64,000 nucleotides of DNA, taken from Listeria welshimeri serovar 6b str. SLCC5334 (GTDB lineage: Bacteria; Bacillota; Bacilli; Lactobacillales; Listeriaceae). Every line of letters begins with the position of its first letter. Within the stretch, counting starts at the first letter, position 1. Shown here piece by piece: positions 44,230 to 54,235 of this stretch. The position numbers and the translations under genes were made by a program. The stretch lies in contig NC_008555.1 of the NCBI RefSeq assembly GCF_000060285.1, positions 1,612,001 through 1,676,000 of the forward strand, read 5' to 3'. Under the pieces are notes generated by a model. It was not told where the DNA came from and ran no database searches. It was given only the letters and a program-made list of their open reading frames with translations.

Positions 44230-46830
44230 ATGGCAATTAAAGAAAATGCGGCCCAAGAAGTATTAGAAGTTCAAAAAGTGATTAACAGATTAGCAGACAA
44301 TGGACAACAAGCATTGAAAGCATTTGAGAATTACGACCAAGAACAAGTAGATAATATCGTACATGCAATGGCGCTTGCCGGACTCGACCAACATATGCCC
44401 CTTGCAAAATTAGCAGTAGAAGAAACAGGACGAGGATTATACGAAGATAAATGTATTAAAAATATCTTTGCAACAGAATATATTTGGAACAACATTAAAA
44501 ACAACAAGACAGTCGGCGTTATTCACGAAGACGTTCAAACTGGTGTTATCGAAATTGCAGAACCAGTTGGTGTTGTTGCCGGGGTTACACCAGTAACTAA
44601 CCCAACATCTACTACACTTTTCAAAGCAATTATCGCAATTAAAACACGAAACCCAATCATCTTCGCTTTCCATCCAAGTGCACAACGTTGTTCAGCAGCA
44701 GCAGCAAAAGTTGTTTATGATGCGGCAGTTGCAGCTGGAGCGCCAGAACATTGTATTCAATGGGTAGAAAAACCTTCCCTAGAAGCAACCAAACAATTAA
44801 TGAATCACGATAAAGTAGCACTTGTACTTGCAACTGGTGGTGCTGGAATGGTTAAATCAGCATACTCTACTGGTAAACCGGCACTAGGTGTTGGCCCGGG
44901 TAACGTACCAGCTTACATTGACAAAACAGCTAAAATCAAACGTTCTGTTAATGACATCATTCTTTCTAAATCTTTTGACCAAGGAATGATTTGTGCTTCT
45001 GAACAAGCAGTTATCGTGGACAAAGAAGTCGCTAAAGAAGTAAAAGCAGAAATGGAAGCCAATAAATGCTACTTCGTTAAAGGCGCTGAATTTAAAAAAT
45101 TAGAAAGCTATGTAATCAACCCTGAAAAAGGAACACTTAACCCAGATGTAGTTGGTAAATCCCCTGCATGGATTGCAAACCAAGCTGGCTTCAAAGTTCC
45201 TGAAGACACAAAAATTCTTGTGGCTGAAATTAAAGGTGTTGGCGATAAATACCCACTATCTCATGAAAAATTAAGCCCAGTTCTTGCATTCATCGAAGCA
45301 GCTAACCAAGCAGAAGCATTCGATCGTTGTGAAGAAATGCTCGTATACGGAGGACTTGGACACTCTGCAGTTATTCACTCTACAGATAAAGAAGTTCAAA
45401 AAGCATTCGGTATCCGTATGAAAGCTTGCCGTATCATTGTAAATGCACCAAGCGCTCAAGGTGGTATTGGTGACATCTATAACGGCTTCATCCCTTCCCT
45501 AACACTTGGTTGTGGATCTTATGGTAAAAACTCTGTATCACAAAATGTAAGTGCGACTAACTTGCTGAACGTTAAACGTATCGCGGATCGGAGAAATAAT
45601 ATGCAATGGTTCAAACTTCCACCAAAAATTTTCTTTGAAAAATATTCCACTCAATACCTTCAAAAAATGGAAGGCGTTGAACGCGTATTTATCGTAACTG
45701 ACCCAGGTATGGTTCAATTCAAATACGTTGATGTAGTAATCGAACACCTGAAAAAACGCGGTAACGACGTAGCTTACCAAGTATTCGCTGATGTTGAACC
45801 AGATCCATCTGACGTTACAGTTTATAAAGGTGCAGAATTAATGAAAGACTTTAAACCAGATACAATCATCGCTCTTGGTGGTGGTTCTGCAATGGATGCT
45901 GCTAAAGGTATGTGGTTATTCTATGAACACCCAGAAGCTTCATTCTTTGGCTTGAAACAAAAATTCTTAGATATCCGCAAACGTACTTTCAAATATCCTA
46001 AACTTGGTGGAAAAGCGAAATTCGTTGCAATTCCAACAACAAGTGGTACTGGTTCTGAAGTAACTCCATTTGCGGTTATTACAGACAAAGAAAATAACAT
46101 TAAATACCCTCTTGCTGACTACGAATTAACTCCAGACGTTGCGATTGTCGATGCACAATATGTAACTACTGTTCCAGCACACATTACTGCTGATACTGGT
46201 ATGGACGTTCTAACTCATGCAATTGAATCTTATGTATCCGTAATGGCAAGCGATTATACTCGTGGATTATCCATCCGTGCAATCGAACTTGTTTTTGAAA
46301 ACTTACGTGAATCCGTTCTTACTGGTGATCCAGATGCACGTGAAAAAATGCATAATGCTTCTGCCCTAGCTGGTATGGCATTTGCGAATGCGTTCCTAGG
46401 AATTAACCATAGCTTGGCACACAAAATTGGACCTGAATTCCACATTCCTCACGGTCGTGCGAATGCAATCCTTATGCCACATGTTATCCGCTATAACGCA
46501 CTTAAACCTAAAAAACATGCGTTATTCCCAAGATATGAAAGCTTCCGTGCCGATGAAGATTATGCTCGTATTTCTCGTATTATCGGTTTACCAGCTGCAA
46601 CTACAGAAGAAGGCGTTAAATCTCTTGTAGATGCAATTATCAAACTTGGTAAAGATGTTGGTATCGACATGAGTCTTAAAGGACAAAATGTTGCTAAAAA
46701 AGACTTGGATGCTGTAGTAGATACGCTTGCTGATCGCGCATTCATGGACCAATGTACTACTGCCAACCCTAAACAACCACTTGTAAGCGAATTGAAAGAA
46801 ATCTATCTTGAAGCTTACAAAGGGGTTTGA
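44230..46830 (+). CDS. adhE: Bifunctional acetaldehyde-CoA / alcohol dehydrogenase (AdhE; Listeria adhesion protein Lap)
   Basis: 866 residues in two domains. Residues ~1-440 are a CoA-acylating aldehyde dehydrogenase with the catalytic Cys in [15 protein letters not shown] (near 257). Residues ~455-866 are an iron-dependent alcohol dehydrogenase with NAD-binding [13 protein letters not shown] (near 555) and His ligands in [20 protein letters not shown] (near 730-750). It reduces acetyl-CoA to ethanol and regenerates NAD+ in fermentation, and forms spirosomes. In pathogenic Listeria the same protein on the surface is Lap, an adhesin for host Hsp60; that is established knowledge, and no signal peptide is visible. 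AGGAGG lies 9 bases before ATG. Codon use looks highly biased, as expected for an abundant protein. Confidence 0.96.
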   Translation: MAIKENAAQEVLEVQKVINRLADNGQQALKAFENYDQEQVDNIVHAMALAGLDQHMPLAKLAVEETGRGLYEDKCIKNIFATEYIWNNIKNNKTVGVIHEDVQTGVIEIAEPVGVVAGVTPVTNPTSTTLFKAIIAIKTRNPIIFAFHPSAQRCSAAAAKVVYDAAVAAGAPEHCIQWVEKPSLEATKQLMNHDKVALVLATGGAGMVKSAYSTGKPALGVGPGNVPAYIDKTAKIKRSVNDIILSKSFDQGMICASEQAVIVDKEVAKEVKAEMEANKCYFVKGAEFKKLESYVINPEKGTLNPDVVGKSPAWIANQAGFKVPEDTKILVAEIKGVGDKYPLSHEKLSPVLAFIEAANQAEAFDRCEEMLVYGGLGHSAVIHSTDKEVQKAFGIRMKACRIIVNAPSAQGGIGDIYNGFIPSLTLGCGSYGKNSVSQNVSATNLLNVKRIADRRNNMQWFKLPPKIFFEKYSTQYLQKMEGVERVFIVTDPGMVQFKYVDVVIEHLKKRGNDVAYQVFADVEPDPSDVTVYKGAELMKDFKPDTIIALGGGSAMDAAKGMWLFYEHPEASFFGLKQKFLDIRKRTFKYPKLGGKAKFVAIPTTSGTGSEVTPFAVITDKENNIKYPLADYELTPDVAIVDAQYVTTVPAHITADTGMDVLTHAIESYVSVMASDYTRGLSIRAIELVFENLRESVLTGDPDAREKMHNASALAGMAFANAFLGINHSLAHKIGPEFHIPHGRANAILMPHVIRYNALKPKKHALFPRYESFRADEDYARISRIIGLPAATTEEGVKSLVDAIIKLGKDVGIDMSLKGQNVAKKDLDAVVDTLADRAFMDQCTTANPKQPLVSELKEIYLEAYKGV

Positions 46831-46869
46831 AACTAGCTAACTTGTCCACTATTAATATATAAAGTTAGA

Positions 46870-46904
46870 AGAAAGCGCAAGTCCATCCCAGGGCTTGCGC
46901 TTTC
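46870..46904 (+). terminator. adhE terminator
   Basis: AAAGCGCAAG...CTTGCGCTTT hairpin ~40 bases after the adhE stop. The T-run after it is short (TTTCGCTTT). Confidence 0.75.
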
Positions 46905-46952
46905 GCTTTAGTGTCTAAATTAGTATAATAGAACAAGAATGGAGTTGATTTA

Positions 46953-47375
46953 ATGATAAAAGCAACAGTACCTTACTTTACTTTTGACGGAGAAGCCCAA
47001 GAAGCTCTAAATTTCTATAAAAAAGTATTTCAAGCTGAAATCACCCAGACTCGCTACTTTCATGAAATGGAAGGATTTTCAGGAGATAACCTCTTAGGCG
47101 AACGAATTCTTCACGCTAGACTTACTAAAGATGAAAAAGATTTATTTTACTTCTCCGATACATTGGAAGGCGAAACAGATGCGGGAAATCGACTGTCACT
47201 TGCGGTTAATTTTCAAACCGAAGAAAGCTTTGTCCATGCGTTCGTACTACTTTCTAAAACAGGAACAGTTGAAGTTCCTATTCAAAAGACATTTTGGGAT
47301 GCTAAATATGCCAAAGTAATTGATCACTATAGTATTGACTGGCATCTTAATCTAGAAAATGAGACTACTACTTAA
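46953..47375 (+). CDS. VOC-fold protein (PhnB/YjdN-like glyoxalase family)
   Basis: 140 residues. The start MIKATVPYFTFDGEAQEALN and FYKKVFQAEI are typical of the PhnB-like branch of the vicinal-oxygen-chelate superfamily. A His in ERILHARL and FYFSDTLEGE further on match the paired beta-alpha-beta-beta-beta modules. Metal ligands and substrate are not certain, and no phn genes are nearby. GGAGT lies 8 bases before ATG. No clear terminator precedes the ABC genes downstream, but they have their own AT-rich upstream region of ~85 bases. Confidence 0.82.
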   Translation: MIKATVPYFTFDGEAQEALNFYKKVFQAEITQTRYFHEMEGFSGDNLLGERILHARLTKDEKDLFYFSDTLEGETDAGNRLSLAVNFQTEESFVHAFVLLSKTGTVEVPIQKTFWDAKYAKVIDHYSIDWHLNLENETTT

Positions 47376-47463
47376 GTATGACTTTTCCCCATTCTCTAGC
47401 CGAATGTCTTAAGAACGAAAAAATAGTATAATTTAACAGTGAGAGAAAAAAAGGAGTGAGTTT

Positions 47464-48384
47464 ATGACTGAGACAGTTTTAAAATTAGAACATGTCACAA
47501 AAAAAATCGGACAAAAAAATATTGTCCATGATATCAGCTTTGACATACATAAAGGAGAAGTATTTGGTTTACTTGGTCCAAATGGCGCAGGTAAAACTAC
47601 TATTATCCGCTCGATTGTTGGCTTAATTCGCCGAACAGAAGGTAATGTTTTTATTAATGGTAAAAATGTGGATATTGAATTCAAGTCCGCTATTTCAGAA
47701 GTTGGCGCAATTATTGAAAATCCAGAGTTTTACATGTATATGTCTGGATGGGCGAATTTAAAACAATTTGCACGTATGAGCCAGAAGAATATTACAGATG
47801 AACAAATTCGCGAAATTGTGGAGCTTGTAAAACTGACTGGCGCGATTAATCAGAAAGTAAAAACCTATTCTCTAGGTATGCGCCAACGTTTAGGTGTTGC
47901 ACAAGCATTAGTTCACAACCCTGCCCTACTTATTCTAGATGAACCAACAAATGGACTTGATCCACAAGGAATGGCAGAATTTAGAACATTAATTCGAGAC
48001 CTTGCAACCAATGGTACTTCAGTATTAATTTCTAGTCATCTACTTAGCGAAATTCAACAAATAACTGATCGTTTCGCTATTATTAATAAAGGTGTTTTAA
48101 CGCACATAGAAAAAATGAGTGATCTTCTTGAAAACCATGTTGCTGTTTATCAACTGAAAGTCACGAATCCCGAAATAACAAAAAATATACTAACAACTCT
48201 CCCAGTAAAACTTGTTGCTGAAAAAGAAAACTCATTTAAAGTGGAAGTTGCTCATGAAGATGTGCATCTCATTGCACGTGCGATTATTCAAGCAGACGTT
48301 GATTTACTCGAAATGGTTCCACTTCAAGCCTCCCTTGAAGAACGATTCCTAGAATTAACGAAAGGCGGAGGTGCAGAAGTATGA
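47464..48384 (+). CDS. ABC transporter ATP-binding protein (BcrA/ABC-2 type)
   Basis: 306 residues. Walker A GLLGPNGAGKTTIIRSI (near 37), signature YSLGMRQRLGVAQALV (near 137), Walker B LLILDEPTNGLDPQG (near 158) and switch His in LISSHLLSEIQQI (near 190). The C-terminal ~80 residues are the extra domain of DrrA/BcrA-like ATPases, which energise drug, lantibiotic or lipid export. AAAGGAGTGAG precedes ATG. It overlaps the permease gene by 4 bases. No two-component system is adjacent. Confidence 0.92.
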   Translation: MTETVLKLEHVTKKIGQKNIVHDISFDIHKGEVFGLLGPNGAGKTTIIRSIVGLIRRTEGNVFINGKNVDIEFKSAISEVGAIIENPEFYMYMSGWANLKQFARMSQKNITDEQIREIVELVKLTGAINQKVKTYSLGMRQRLGVAQALVHNPALLILDEPTNGLDPQGMAEFRTLIRDLATNGTSVLISSHLLSEIQQITDRFAIINKGVLTHIEKMSDLLENHVAVYQLKVTNPEITKNILTTLPVKLVAEKENSFKVEVAHEDVHLIARAIIQADVDLLEMVPLQASLEERFLELTKGGGAEV

Positions 48385-49448
48385 TATCTTTAATAAAAAA
48401 TGAATTCATTAAATTATTCTCGAGAAAATCAAGTTGGATTATGCAAATTGTATTATTCGCAGCAGTTCTAACTCTAGCTCTACTTATGTTTTTTGTTAGT
48501 AAAATAGATACAAGTGGCATGGAAGGCGGAGATGCCAGTAATGCTGGTATTACAGCCTATTATGATGATAAAGGCGCTCCAGTTACTGAAGAAGAATACT
48601 GGAATTCAGCTGATAAAGATGGTAACCCAACGTATAAATCTGAAACCTTGTCTCTAACTGATTCTGTTGCCTATTTAAAAACACAAGAAAAAGCTGCTAC
48701 TTCCAAAGAAGCTAAAGAATCGATTCAAAATCAAATTGATTACTATCAAGCTTATGTGGATGCAGGTGAAAAACCAGCCAATAATTCTGCTGGAATTTCA
48801 AGTGCCGATTTCTTTTCTTCCTTAGGCAGTTCCGGCGCTGTTGCAACAATGTTAGTTGTCGTTGTCGCAAGTATTATTGTAGCTACAGAATTTTCTGGTG
48901 GTACGATTAAGTTATTACTAGCACGACCTTATTCAAGAAGCCAAATTTTGTTCTCTAAATATATTATGTGTATTGTCTATAGTGTCATTAGTTCGATAAC
49001 ACTATTCTTAGCTAGCTTTATCTTTTCATTCATTTTACCTAAGCAATCTATCTTCATGCCAATTGCTCCTTCTACTGGTGCAATGACGGCTTGGGATCAC
49101 GCTTTAACCTTACTTGGAACAAACTTCTTACTGATGATTGTATATGCAACTATCGCTTTCTTCTTCTCATCTGTTGTTCGTTCACAAGCACTCGCAGTAG
49201 GTGTTGGGGTCGGCGTATTATTCTCAGGTGGAATTATCCGTCAACTCCTTCCACTTGCTATCGAAAAATATGACTGGATGAAATGGGTTATTTTCAACCT
49301 ACTTAGTCTAAACGATACAGTAGGCGGTGAAAAAATCGCTGGCGGCTTAGCAGATTGGCAAGTCATCGCTGGCTTAGGCGTTTATACAGTGATTATTCTC
49401 TTCTTTACATTCTTCTTATTCAAAAAACGAGATGTCGCTTTAAGTTAA
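48381..49448 (+). CDS. ABC-2-type permease
   Basis: 355 residues. TM1 (about 18-38, SWIMQIVLFAAVLTLALLMF) is followed by a large external domain of ~110 residues rich in D, E and K, then five or more TM segments between 155 and 350. It includes FSGGTIKLLLARPYSRSQIL, the usual motif before the second membrane cluster. It pairs with the ATP-binding subunit through the ATGA overlap. Cargo is unknown; similar pairs confer resistance to peptide antibiotics. Confidence 0.9.
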   Translation: MISLIKNEFIKLFSRKSSWIMQIVLFAAVLTLALLMFFVSKIDTSGMEGGDASNAGITAYYDDKGAPVTEEEYWNSADKDGNPTYKSETLSLTDSVAYLKTQEKAATSKEAKESIQNQIDYYQAYVDAGEKPANNSAGISSADFFSSLGSSGAVATMLVVVVASIIVATEFSGGTIKLLLARPYSRSQILFSKYIMCIVYSVISSITLFLASFIFSFILPKQSIFMPIAPSTGAMTAWDHALTLLGTNFLLMIVYATIAFFFSSVVRSQALAVGVGVGVLFSGGIIRQLLPLAIEKYDWMKWVIFNLLSLNDTVGGEKIAGGLADWQVIAGLGVYTVIILFFTFFLFKKRDVALS

Positions 49449-49451
49449 GAT

Positions 49452-49488
49452 TAGAAGAGGCTGTCCATTACGGGCAGCCTCTTTTTTA
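49452..49488. terminator. Bidirectional terminator between ABC permease and S66 peptidase
   Basis: AAGAGGCTGTCC-ATTAC-GGGCAGCCTCTTTTTT lies between convergent genes. Confidence 0.88.
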
Positions 49489-50460
49489 ATGCTTTATAAT
49501 TTGAATTTTGTCTGTTGCATTTGTATTGATTCCTGCTGTTCCGCCAATTGGAAAAGTCGCAACTGGCTGTGTGTGACCAAAATCTGCGCCAGAAATAACC
49601 GGAATCTCTTGCAAAGCTGTTTTAGTTTTAATAATAAAAGCAAGTTTCTCTGCTGTCATTGCTGATTCTTTTTGAAAACGGCCAATTACCAGACCTTGAA
49701 TTTCATCTGCTCCAGGTTGACTAAGCAGTGATTCTAAATCGCGGTCAAATGTCTCAGGATCACTCATACTAGTGTCTTCAAGAAATAAAATTGCACCAGC
49801 TAAATGAGGCATATATTCTGTTCCTTGAAGCAAATTAAGTGTGCAGAGATTTCCGCCAATAATCGTTCCTTCTGCCTCTCCAGATTGCATAACAACTAAA
49901 CCTTCATTTGGTATAAAATTTCTATTCTCTTGATCCAAATACCATTCATCATCACTCCAAGAAACACTTTCCTCCAGAATAAATGGTTCTTTTTGCAATA
50001 AGCACGCACTAAATGAATCAATAACATATTCCAAACCTTTTTCCATTGAAAAACTAGAAAAATGGGCTCCGGAATAAGTAACTAGTTCCGTTTGTGTATA
50101 GATTGCTGTTGCAAGGGCTGTGATATCAGAAAAGCCACATAAAATCTTAGGGTTTTCCGAAATTAAATCATAATCTAAATAAGGCAACAATTGATTGCTA
50201 TTAAAACCACCAATAACCGTTAAAATAGCTTTGACACTCGAATCATTGAAAGCTTCATGAATATCAGCTACACGAGAACGAATGCTTGAACTCGACATAC
50301 AATCCATTTCTGACACATGTTCGCCAAAAGTAACCTTAAAACCCATCTCATTTAGACGCTTAACGGCAATTCCCACTTGATTTTCCGCTATAATACCGAT
50401 AGAGCGACTTGGCGCAATAATACGAATTTCATCCCCTTGTTTTAATTTTGCTGGAATCAT
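49486..50460 (-). CDS. S66-family serine peptidase (LD-carboxypeptidase / MccF-like)
   Basis: 324 residues. MIPAKLKQGDEIRIIAPSRS is the typical N-terminus. The nucleophile Ser is in ILCGFSDITALATAI (near 115), and the C-terminal Glu and His are near IIGGNLCTL and DFGHTQPVATFPIGG. The family includes LD-carboxypeptidases that trim peptidoglycan tetrapeptides, and MccF, which inactivates microcin C; the MccF-like subgroup has this length. No signal peptide is present, so it acts in the cytoplasm. The start overlaps the tag stop by 4 bases (ATGA). Confidence 0.87.
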   Translation of the reverse strand: MIPAKLKQGDEIRIIAPSRSIGIIAENQVGIAVKRLNEMGFKVTFGEHVSEMDCMSSSSIRSRVADIHEAFNDSSVKAILTVIGGFNSNQLLPYLDYDLISENPKILCGFSDITALATAIYTQTELVTYSGAHFSSFSMEKGLEYVIDSFSACLLQKEPFILEESVSWSDDEWYLDQENRNFIPNEGLVVMQSGEAEGTIIGGNLCTLNLLQGTEYMPHLAGAILFLEDTSMSDPETFDRDLESLLSQPGADEIQGLVIGRFQKESAMTAEKLAFIIKTKTALQEIPVISGADFGHTQPVATFPIGGTAGINTNATDKIQIIKH

Positions 50461-51038
50461 TTCGTCGCCTCCCTATTAAATGTATGAAATGGGCATGAAC
50501 GTAGATGGTCATCCAAAATACCAATAGCTTGTAAGTAGGAATAAATAATTACTGGACCAACAAACTTAAATCCTCTTTTCTTTAAATCTTTACTTATTTT
50601 CTCAGATAGTTCGGTGCTAGCAGGGACCTCTCCCATGCCTTGCCATTCATTAATAATACGCTCATTATTCGTAAAACCCCAAATATAGTTTGCAAATGAG
50701 CCGAATTCGGCTTGGACTTTTTGCGTAGCTAAAGCATTCGTACGCACTGCTTTCACTTTAAGACGATTCTTCACAATAGCCGCTTCTTCGACAATCGTCG
50801 CCAGCTCATCGTCCGTTAAGAGTGCACATTTATCAATATCAAAGTGAAAAAAAGCTTCTTGATAAGCTTTTCTTTTATGTAAAATTAATCTCCATGATAG
50901 TCCAGCTTGTGCTCCTTCTAAATTAAGCATTTCAAATAAATAAGTGTCGTCCCTACTCGGGACACACCATTCTGCATCATGATATTCTAGTTCAAACGGG
51001 TCATTAATCGACCATGGGCAACGTAATTCTTCGGACAA
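50457..51038 (-). CDS. tag: DNA-3-methyladenine glycosylase I
   Basis: 193 residues. Zinc-site residues are Cys in LRCPWSIND and His/His/Cys near the two ends (YHDAEWC at 20, CPFHTF at the end). The catalytic Glu region is FEMLNLEGAQAGLSWRLIL (near 35-53), and GFTNNERIINEWQ and KRGFKFVGPVIIYSYLQAIG (near 152) are typical. It removes 3-methyladenine from DNA. Start is TTG with GGAGG 8 bases upstream. It forms an operon with the small membrane gene before and the S66 peptidase after it. Confidence 0.94.
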   Translation of the reverse strand: MSEELRCPWSINDPFELEYHDAEWCVPSRDDTYLFEMLNLEGAQAGLSWRLILHKRKAYQEAFFHFDIDKCALLTDDELATIVEEAAIVKNRLKVKAVRTNALATQKVQAEFGSFANYIWGFTNNERIINEWQGMGEVPASTELSEKISKDLKKRGFKFVGPVIIYSYLQAIGILDDHLRSCPFHTFNREATK

Positions 51039-51050
51039 ATTGAGTTCCTC

Positions 51051-51284
51051 CTATATAGTTAAAATGTAATGTACGCTAATCAAAACAGCAACGAATAGTC
51101 CTATACAACTCCAAATTAAATGTTTTTCTTTCCACTGACTAACTGTAACTGCAATACTTAACACTAAAAATAAAAAGAGTAGCCAGTTTGGAATGTCAGG
51201 CCGATAATTGCTTGTGAAAATAAGATATCCTACTACTACTGCCATTATACTTGTCATCGTAAAACTTATCTTTTGATATCTCAT
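51051..51284 (-). CDS. Small membrane protein (three TM) of unknown function
   Basis: 77 residues, not recognised. Hydrophobic segments are at about 9-24, 33-49 and 56-74 (HLIWSCIGLFVAVLISVHYI). AGGAGG lies 9 bases before ATG. It is the first gene of a unit with tag and the S66 peptidase, with 12 bases to tag. Confidence 0.72.
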   Translation of the reverse strand: MRYQKISFTMTSIMAVVVGYLIFTSNYRPDIPNWLLFLFLVLSIAVTVSQWKEKHLIWSCIGLFVAVLISVHYILTI

Positions 51285-51344
51285 TCACTCAAGCCTCCTA
51301 TTTATTAATCATAAAACATATGTTCTGTTTTTGCAAGTAGAAAT

Positions 51345-51375
51345 AAAAAAGGCGGAATTTTTATCCGCCTTTGCT
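51345..51375 (-). terminator. acnA terminator
   Basis: AAAGGCGGAT-AAAA-ATTCCGCCTTT followed by TTTTA on the minus strand, just after the aconitase stop. Confidence 0.85.
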
Positions 51376-51380
51376 TAAAC

Positions 51381-54083
51381 TTATTTCAATTTACCACGAA
51401 GTACCATTGGTAAAATCCCGCCGTGACGATAATAGTCAATTTCCACTTCTGAGTCAAAGCGTGCTAGTGCTTTAAATGTGAGACTTGAACCGTCTTCACG
51501 AACAGCTGTTACATTTACCAAGTCTCTTGGTGATACTTCTTCGCTAATTGCCACTTGTAAACTTTCTGAACCAGTTAGACCTAATGTTTCTGCGTCTTCA
51601 CCTGGTTGGAATTGAAGTGGTAAAACGCCCATCATTACCAAGTTAGAACGATGAATCCGTTCATAACTTTTTGCGATAACAGTTTTAATCCCTAGTAAAT
51701 TCGTTCCTTTGGCAGCCCAATCACGCGAAGATCCCATTCCGTAATCGTCACCAGCAAGAATGACTAAACCAGTACTGTTTTCGATATATTTTCTAGAAGC
51801 ATCATAAATCGACATCACTTCGCCAGTTGGCCAGTAAGTTGTATAGCCACCTTCTGTTCCTGGTGCGATTTGGTTTTTGATGCGGATATTCGCAAATGTA
51901 CCACGCATCATCACATCATGATGACCACGACGAGAACCGTATGAGTTAAAATCACGAATCGCTACACCTTGTTCTTGAAGGAATTTGCCAGCAGGTGTAT
52001 CTTTACCAATGGCTCCAGCTGGTGAAATATGGTCCGTTGTAACAGAATCGCCAAATTTACCAATAATTCGAAGTCCAGATAAGGCTTCTACTTTGCCAGC
52101 TTCTTTTGCTAAATTATCAAAGAATGGCGGGTTAGCGATATACGTAGAGTTGTCATCCCATTTATATAAGGCATCCTCAGTTGTTTCAATTGCATTCCAA
52201 GCTTCATTTTCGTCAAAAACATGGGCATATTGTTCACGGAAAAGTTCTGGCGTTACAGTTTCTTCAACAAGTGCCTTCACCTCTTCGGAACTTGGCCAAA
52301 TATCGTTTAAGAAGACTTCTTCGCCATTATTACCGCGTCCGATTGGTTCTGTTAGCATATCAACATTCGTTGTCCCAGCAAGCGCATAAGCAACGACAAG
52401 TGGTGGTGAAGCCAAGAAATTTGCTTTCACAAGCGCATGAATCCGGCCTTCAAAGTTACGGTTACCACTTAATACTGCGGAAACAAGCAAATCACTTTCT
52501 TGAATAGCTTCTTCAATTTCTTCTTTTAAAGGACCAGAGTTCCCGATACATGTTGTACAACCATACCCAACAAGATCAAATCCAAGTTTTTCCAAATAAG
52601 GAAGTAAACCTGCTTTTTCCAAGTAGCCTGTTACGACTTTGGAACCAGGCGCTAAAGAAGTTTTTACGAATTTAGGTACTTCTAATCCTTTTTCGACTGC
52701 TTTTTTAGCAACCAAACCGGCGCTTAGCATAACGTATGGATTAGAGGTATTCGTACAGCTTGTAATAGCTGCAATTGCAACGGATCCCGTTTTCATTGTG
52801 GATTGGTCGCCGTTGCCAAATGTAACGTTGACTTCTTTGTCTAAGCTAGATTTATCTAAACCGAAACCTTGGTTACCCGCTTTCGCTGTAATCGATTCGC
52901 GGAATGTTTCTTTCATTTTGGAAAGTGGAATCAAATCTTGTGGACGTTTTGGTCCAGCTAAGTTTGGTTCAATGGCGGAAAGATCAATTTCCACGATTTG
53001 GGTGTAGTTTGGTTCTACTTTTTCCGGTGTGAAGAATAAATCGTTTGCTTCTAAATAGGCTTCTACGAGTTCAATTTGTTCTTTATCACGACCAGTTAAT
53101 TTTAAATAATTAAGTGCTTCTTTGTCTACTGGGAAAAATCCGCAAGTTGCGCCGTATTCTGGAGCCATATTAGCAACAGTTGCACGATCAGCAAGTGGAA
53201 GCGTCGCAACTCCTGGACCATAAAATTCTACAAATTTACCTACTACTTTTTGTTCTCGCAAGACTTGAGTAACTTTTAGAGCAAAATCAGTTGCAGTAGC
53301 ACCATTTGGCAAAGCACCGAGTAATTTCACCCCAATTACTTCTGGAATTGGAAAATAAGAAGGTTGACCGAGCATACCGGCTTCGGCTTCAATACCACCA
53401 ACACCCCACCCTAAAACGCCAATACCGTTAATCATAGTCGTATGGCTATCTGTTCCAACAAGGGAATCTGGGAACGCTACAAATTCGCCGTCTGCCACTT
53501 CATTCGCAATAACGACGTTTGCTAAATACTCTAAATTAACTTGGTGAACAATACCAGTTGCGGGTGGAACGGCACGGTAATTATCAAATGCTTTTTGCGC
53601 CCAGTTCAAAAATTGATAACGCTCCATATTGCGTTTGAATTCCAGTTCCATGTTGATTTTAAGTGCTTCTGGATTGGCGTAACTATCAACTTGTACAGAG
53701 TGATCGACTACTAAATCAACGGGGATTTCTGGATTGATTTTTTCTGGATCTCCGCCAAGATCTGCCATTGCTTTACGTAAGGAAGCTAAATCAACGACTG
53801 CTGGAACTCCAGTGAAATCTTGTAAAATAACACGAGCCGGTTTAAAAGGCACTTCCCCTTCGTTGCCATCTTTTGACCAGTGCGCTAAGTCTTCTACGTG
53901 TGCATCCGTAATCACTCTACCATCTGCTTGTCGTAATACAGATTCAAGTAAAACACGTACTGAATAAGGTAACTTTTCAATGTTAGTAAGCTTGTCCTCT
54001 TCTAAGGTTTTTAGTTTGTAATAATGATATGTTTTTTCGTTCAATTTAAACGATGCTTTTGCTTTTTCTTTCCAATTAGTCAT
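51381..54083 (-). CDS. citB: Aconitate hydratase A (aconitase)
   Basis: 900 residues from ATG 54083 ([20 protein letters not shown]), chosen for the GGAGGAAAC site just upstream; a reading 14 codons longer lacks support. The three 4Fe-4S ligands are Cys in [11 protein letters not shown] (near 435) and the pair in [14 protein letters not shown] (near 501-504). The C-terminal swivel domain has [16 protein letters not shown] (near 775). It isomerises citrate to isocitrate, and the apo form can bind RNA in Bacillus. A CcpC-type operator controls it. It is monocistronic between its own promoter and terminator. Confidence 0.96.
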   Translation of the reverse strand: MTNWKEKAKASFKLNEKTYHYYKLKTLEEDKLTNIEKLPYSVRVLLESVLRQADGRVITDAHVEDLAHWSKDGNEGEVPFKPARVILQDFTGVPAVVDLASLRKAMADLGGDPEKINPEIPVDLVVDHSVQVDSYANPEALKINMELEFKRNMERYQFLNWAQKAFDNYRAVPPATGIVHQVNLEYLANVVIANEVADGEFVAFPDSLVGTDSHTTMINGIGVLGWGVGGIEAEAGMLGQPSYFPIPEVIGVKLLGALPNGATATDFALKVTQVLREQKVVGKFVEFYGPGVATLPLADRATVANMAPEYGATCGFFPVDKEALNYLKLTGRDKEQIELVEAYLEANDLFFTPEKVEPNYTQIVEIDLSAIEPNLAGPKRPQDLIPLSKMKETFRESITAKAGNQGFGLDKSSLDKEVNVTFGNGDQSTMKTGSVAIAAITSCTNTSNPYVMLSAGLVAKKAVEKGLEVPKFVKTSLAPGSKVVTGYLEKAGLLPYLEKLGFDLVGYGCTTCIGNSGPLKEEIEEAIQESDLLVSAVLSGNRNFEGRIHALVKANFLASPPLVVAYALAGTTNVDMLTEPIGRGNNGEEVFLNDIWPSSEEVKALVEETVTPELFREQYAHVFDENEAWNAIETTEDALYKWDDNSTYIANPPFFDNLAKEAGKVEALSGLRIIGKFGDSVTTDHISPAGAIGKDTPAGKFLQEQGVAIRDFNSYGSRRGHHDVMMRGTFANIRIKNQIAPGTEGGYTTYWPTGEVMSIYDASRKYIENSTGLVILAGDDYGMGSSRDWAAKGTNLLGIKTVIAKSYERIHRSNLVMMGVLPLQFQPGEDAETLGLTGSESLQVAISEEVSPRDLVNVTAVREDGSSLTFKALARFDSEVEIDYYRHGGILPMVLRGKLK

Positions 54084-54127
54084 CCACGTTTCCTCCTTCA
54101 ATTCTTGAAACGATTGGTCTCTCATCT

Positions 54128-54156
54128 ATTGTACTGAAAAAAAAGCGATAAGTAAA
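54128..54156 (-). promoter_or_regulatory. citB promoter
   Basis: On the minus strand TTTACT (54151-54156), a 17-base spacer and TACAAT (54128-54133). Start near 54121 gives a short leader of ~40 bases. Confidence 0.75.
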
Positions 54157-54194
54157 CAAAGAGAATCCGCCATATTTCAATAACTTTTTCTTAT
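54148..54194 (-). promoter_or_regulatory. CcpC-type operator: dyad plus half-site
   Basis: ATAA-N7-TTAT at 54180-54194, centred about -66, and a half-site (ATAA at 54148-54151, about -28) next to the -35 box. This is the layout known from the CcpC-regulated citB promoter of Bacillus, with a dyad at -66 and a half-site near -27. CcpC is a citrate-responsive LysR regulator. Confidence 0.7.
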
Positions 54195-54198
54195 AACA

Positions 54199-54231
54199 AA
54201 AAATGAATGACAACAGCCTGCCATTCATCTT
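54199..54231 (-). terminator. Possible terminator of the RsbR-like gene
   Basis: GAATGGCAG...GTCATTC followed by ATTTTTTG on the minus strand, after the stop. The stem is imperfect. Confidence 0.5.
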
Positions 54232-54235
54232 TACT

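Noticed and set aside
54084-54125. Longer aconitase reading starting [12 protein letters not shown]
   Set aside because: The GGAGGAAAC ribosome site lies inside this extension and points to the ATG at 54083; the extension also covers the leader just downstream of the predicted transcription start.
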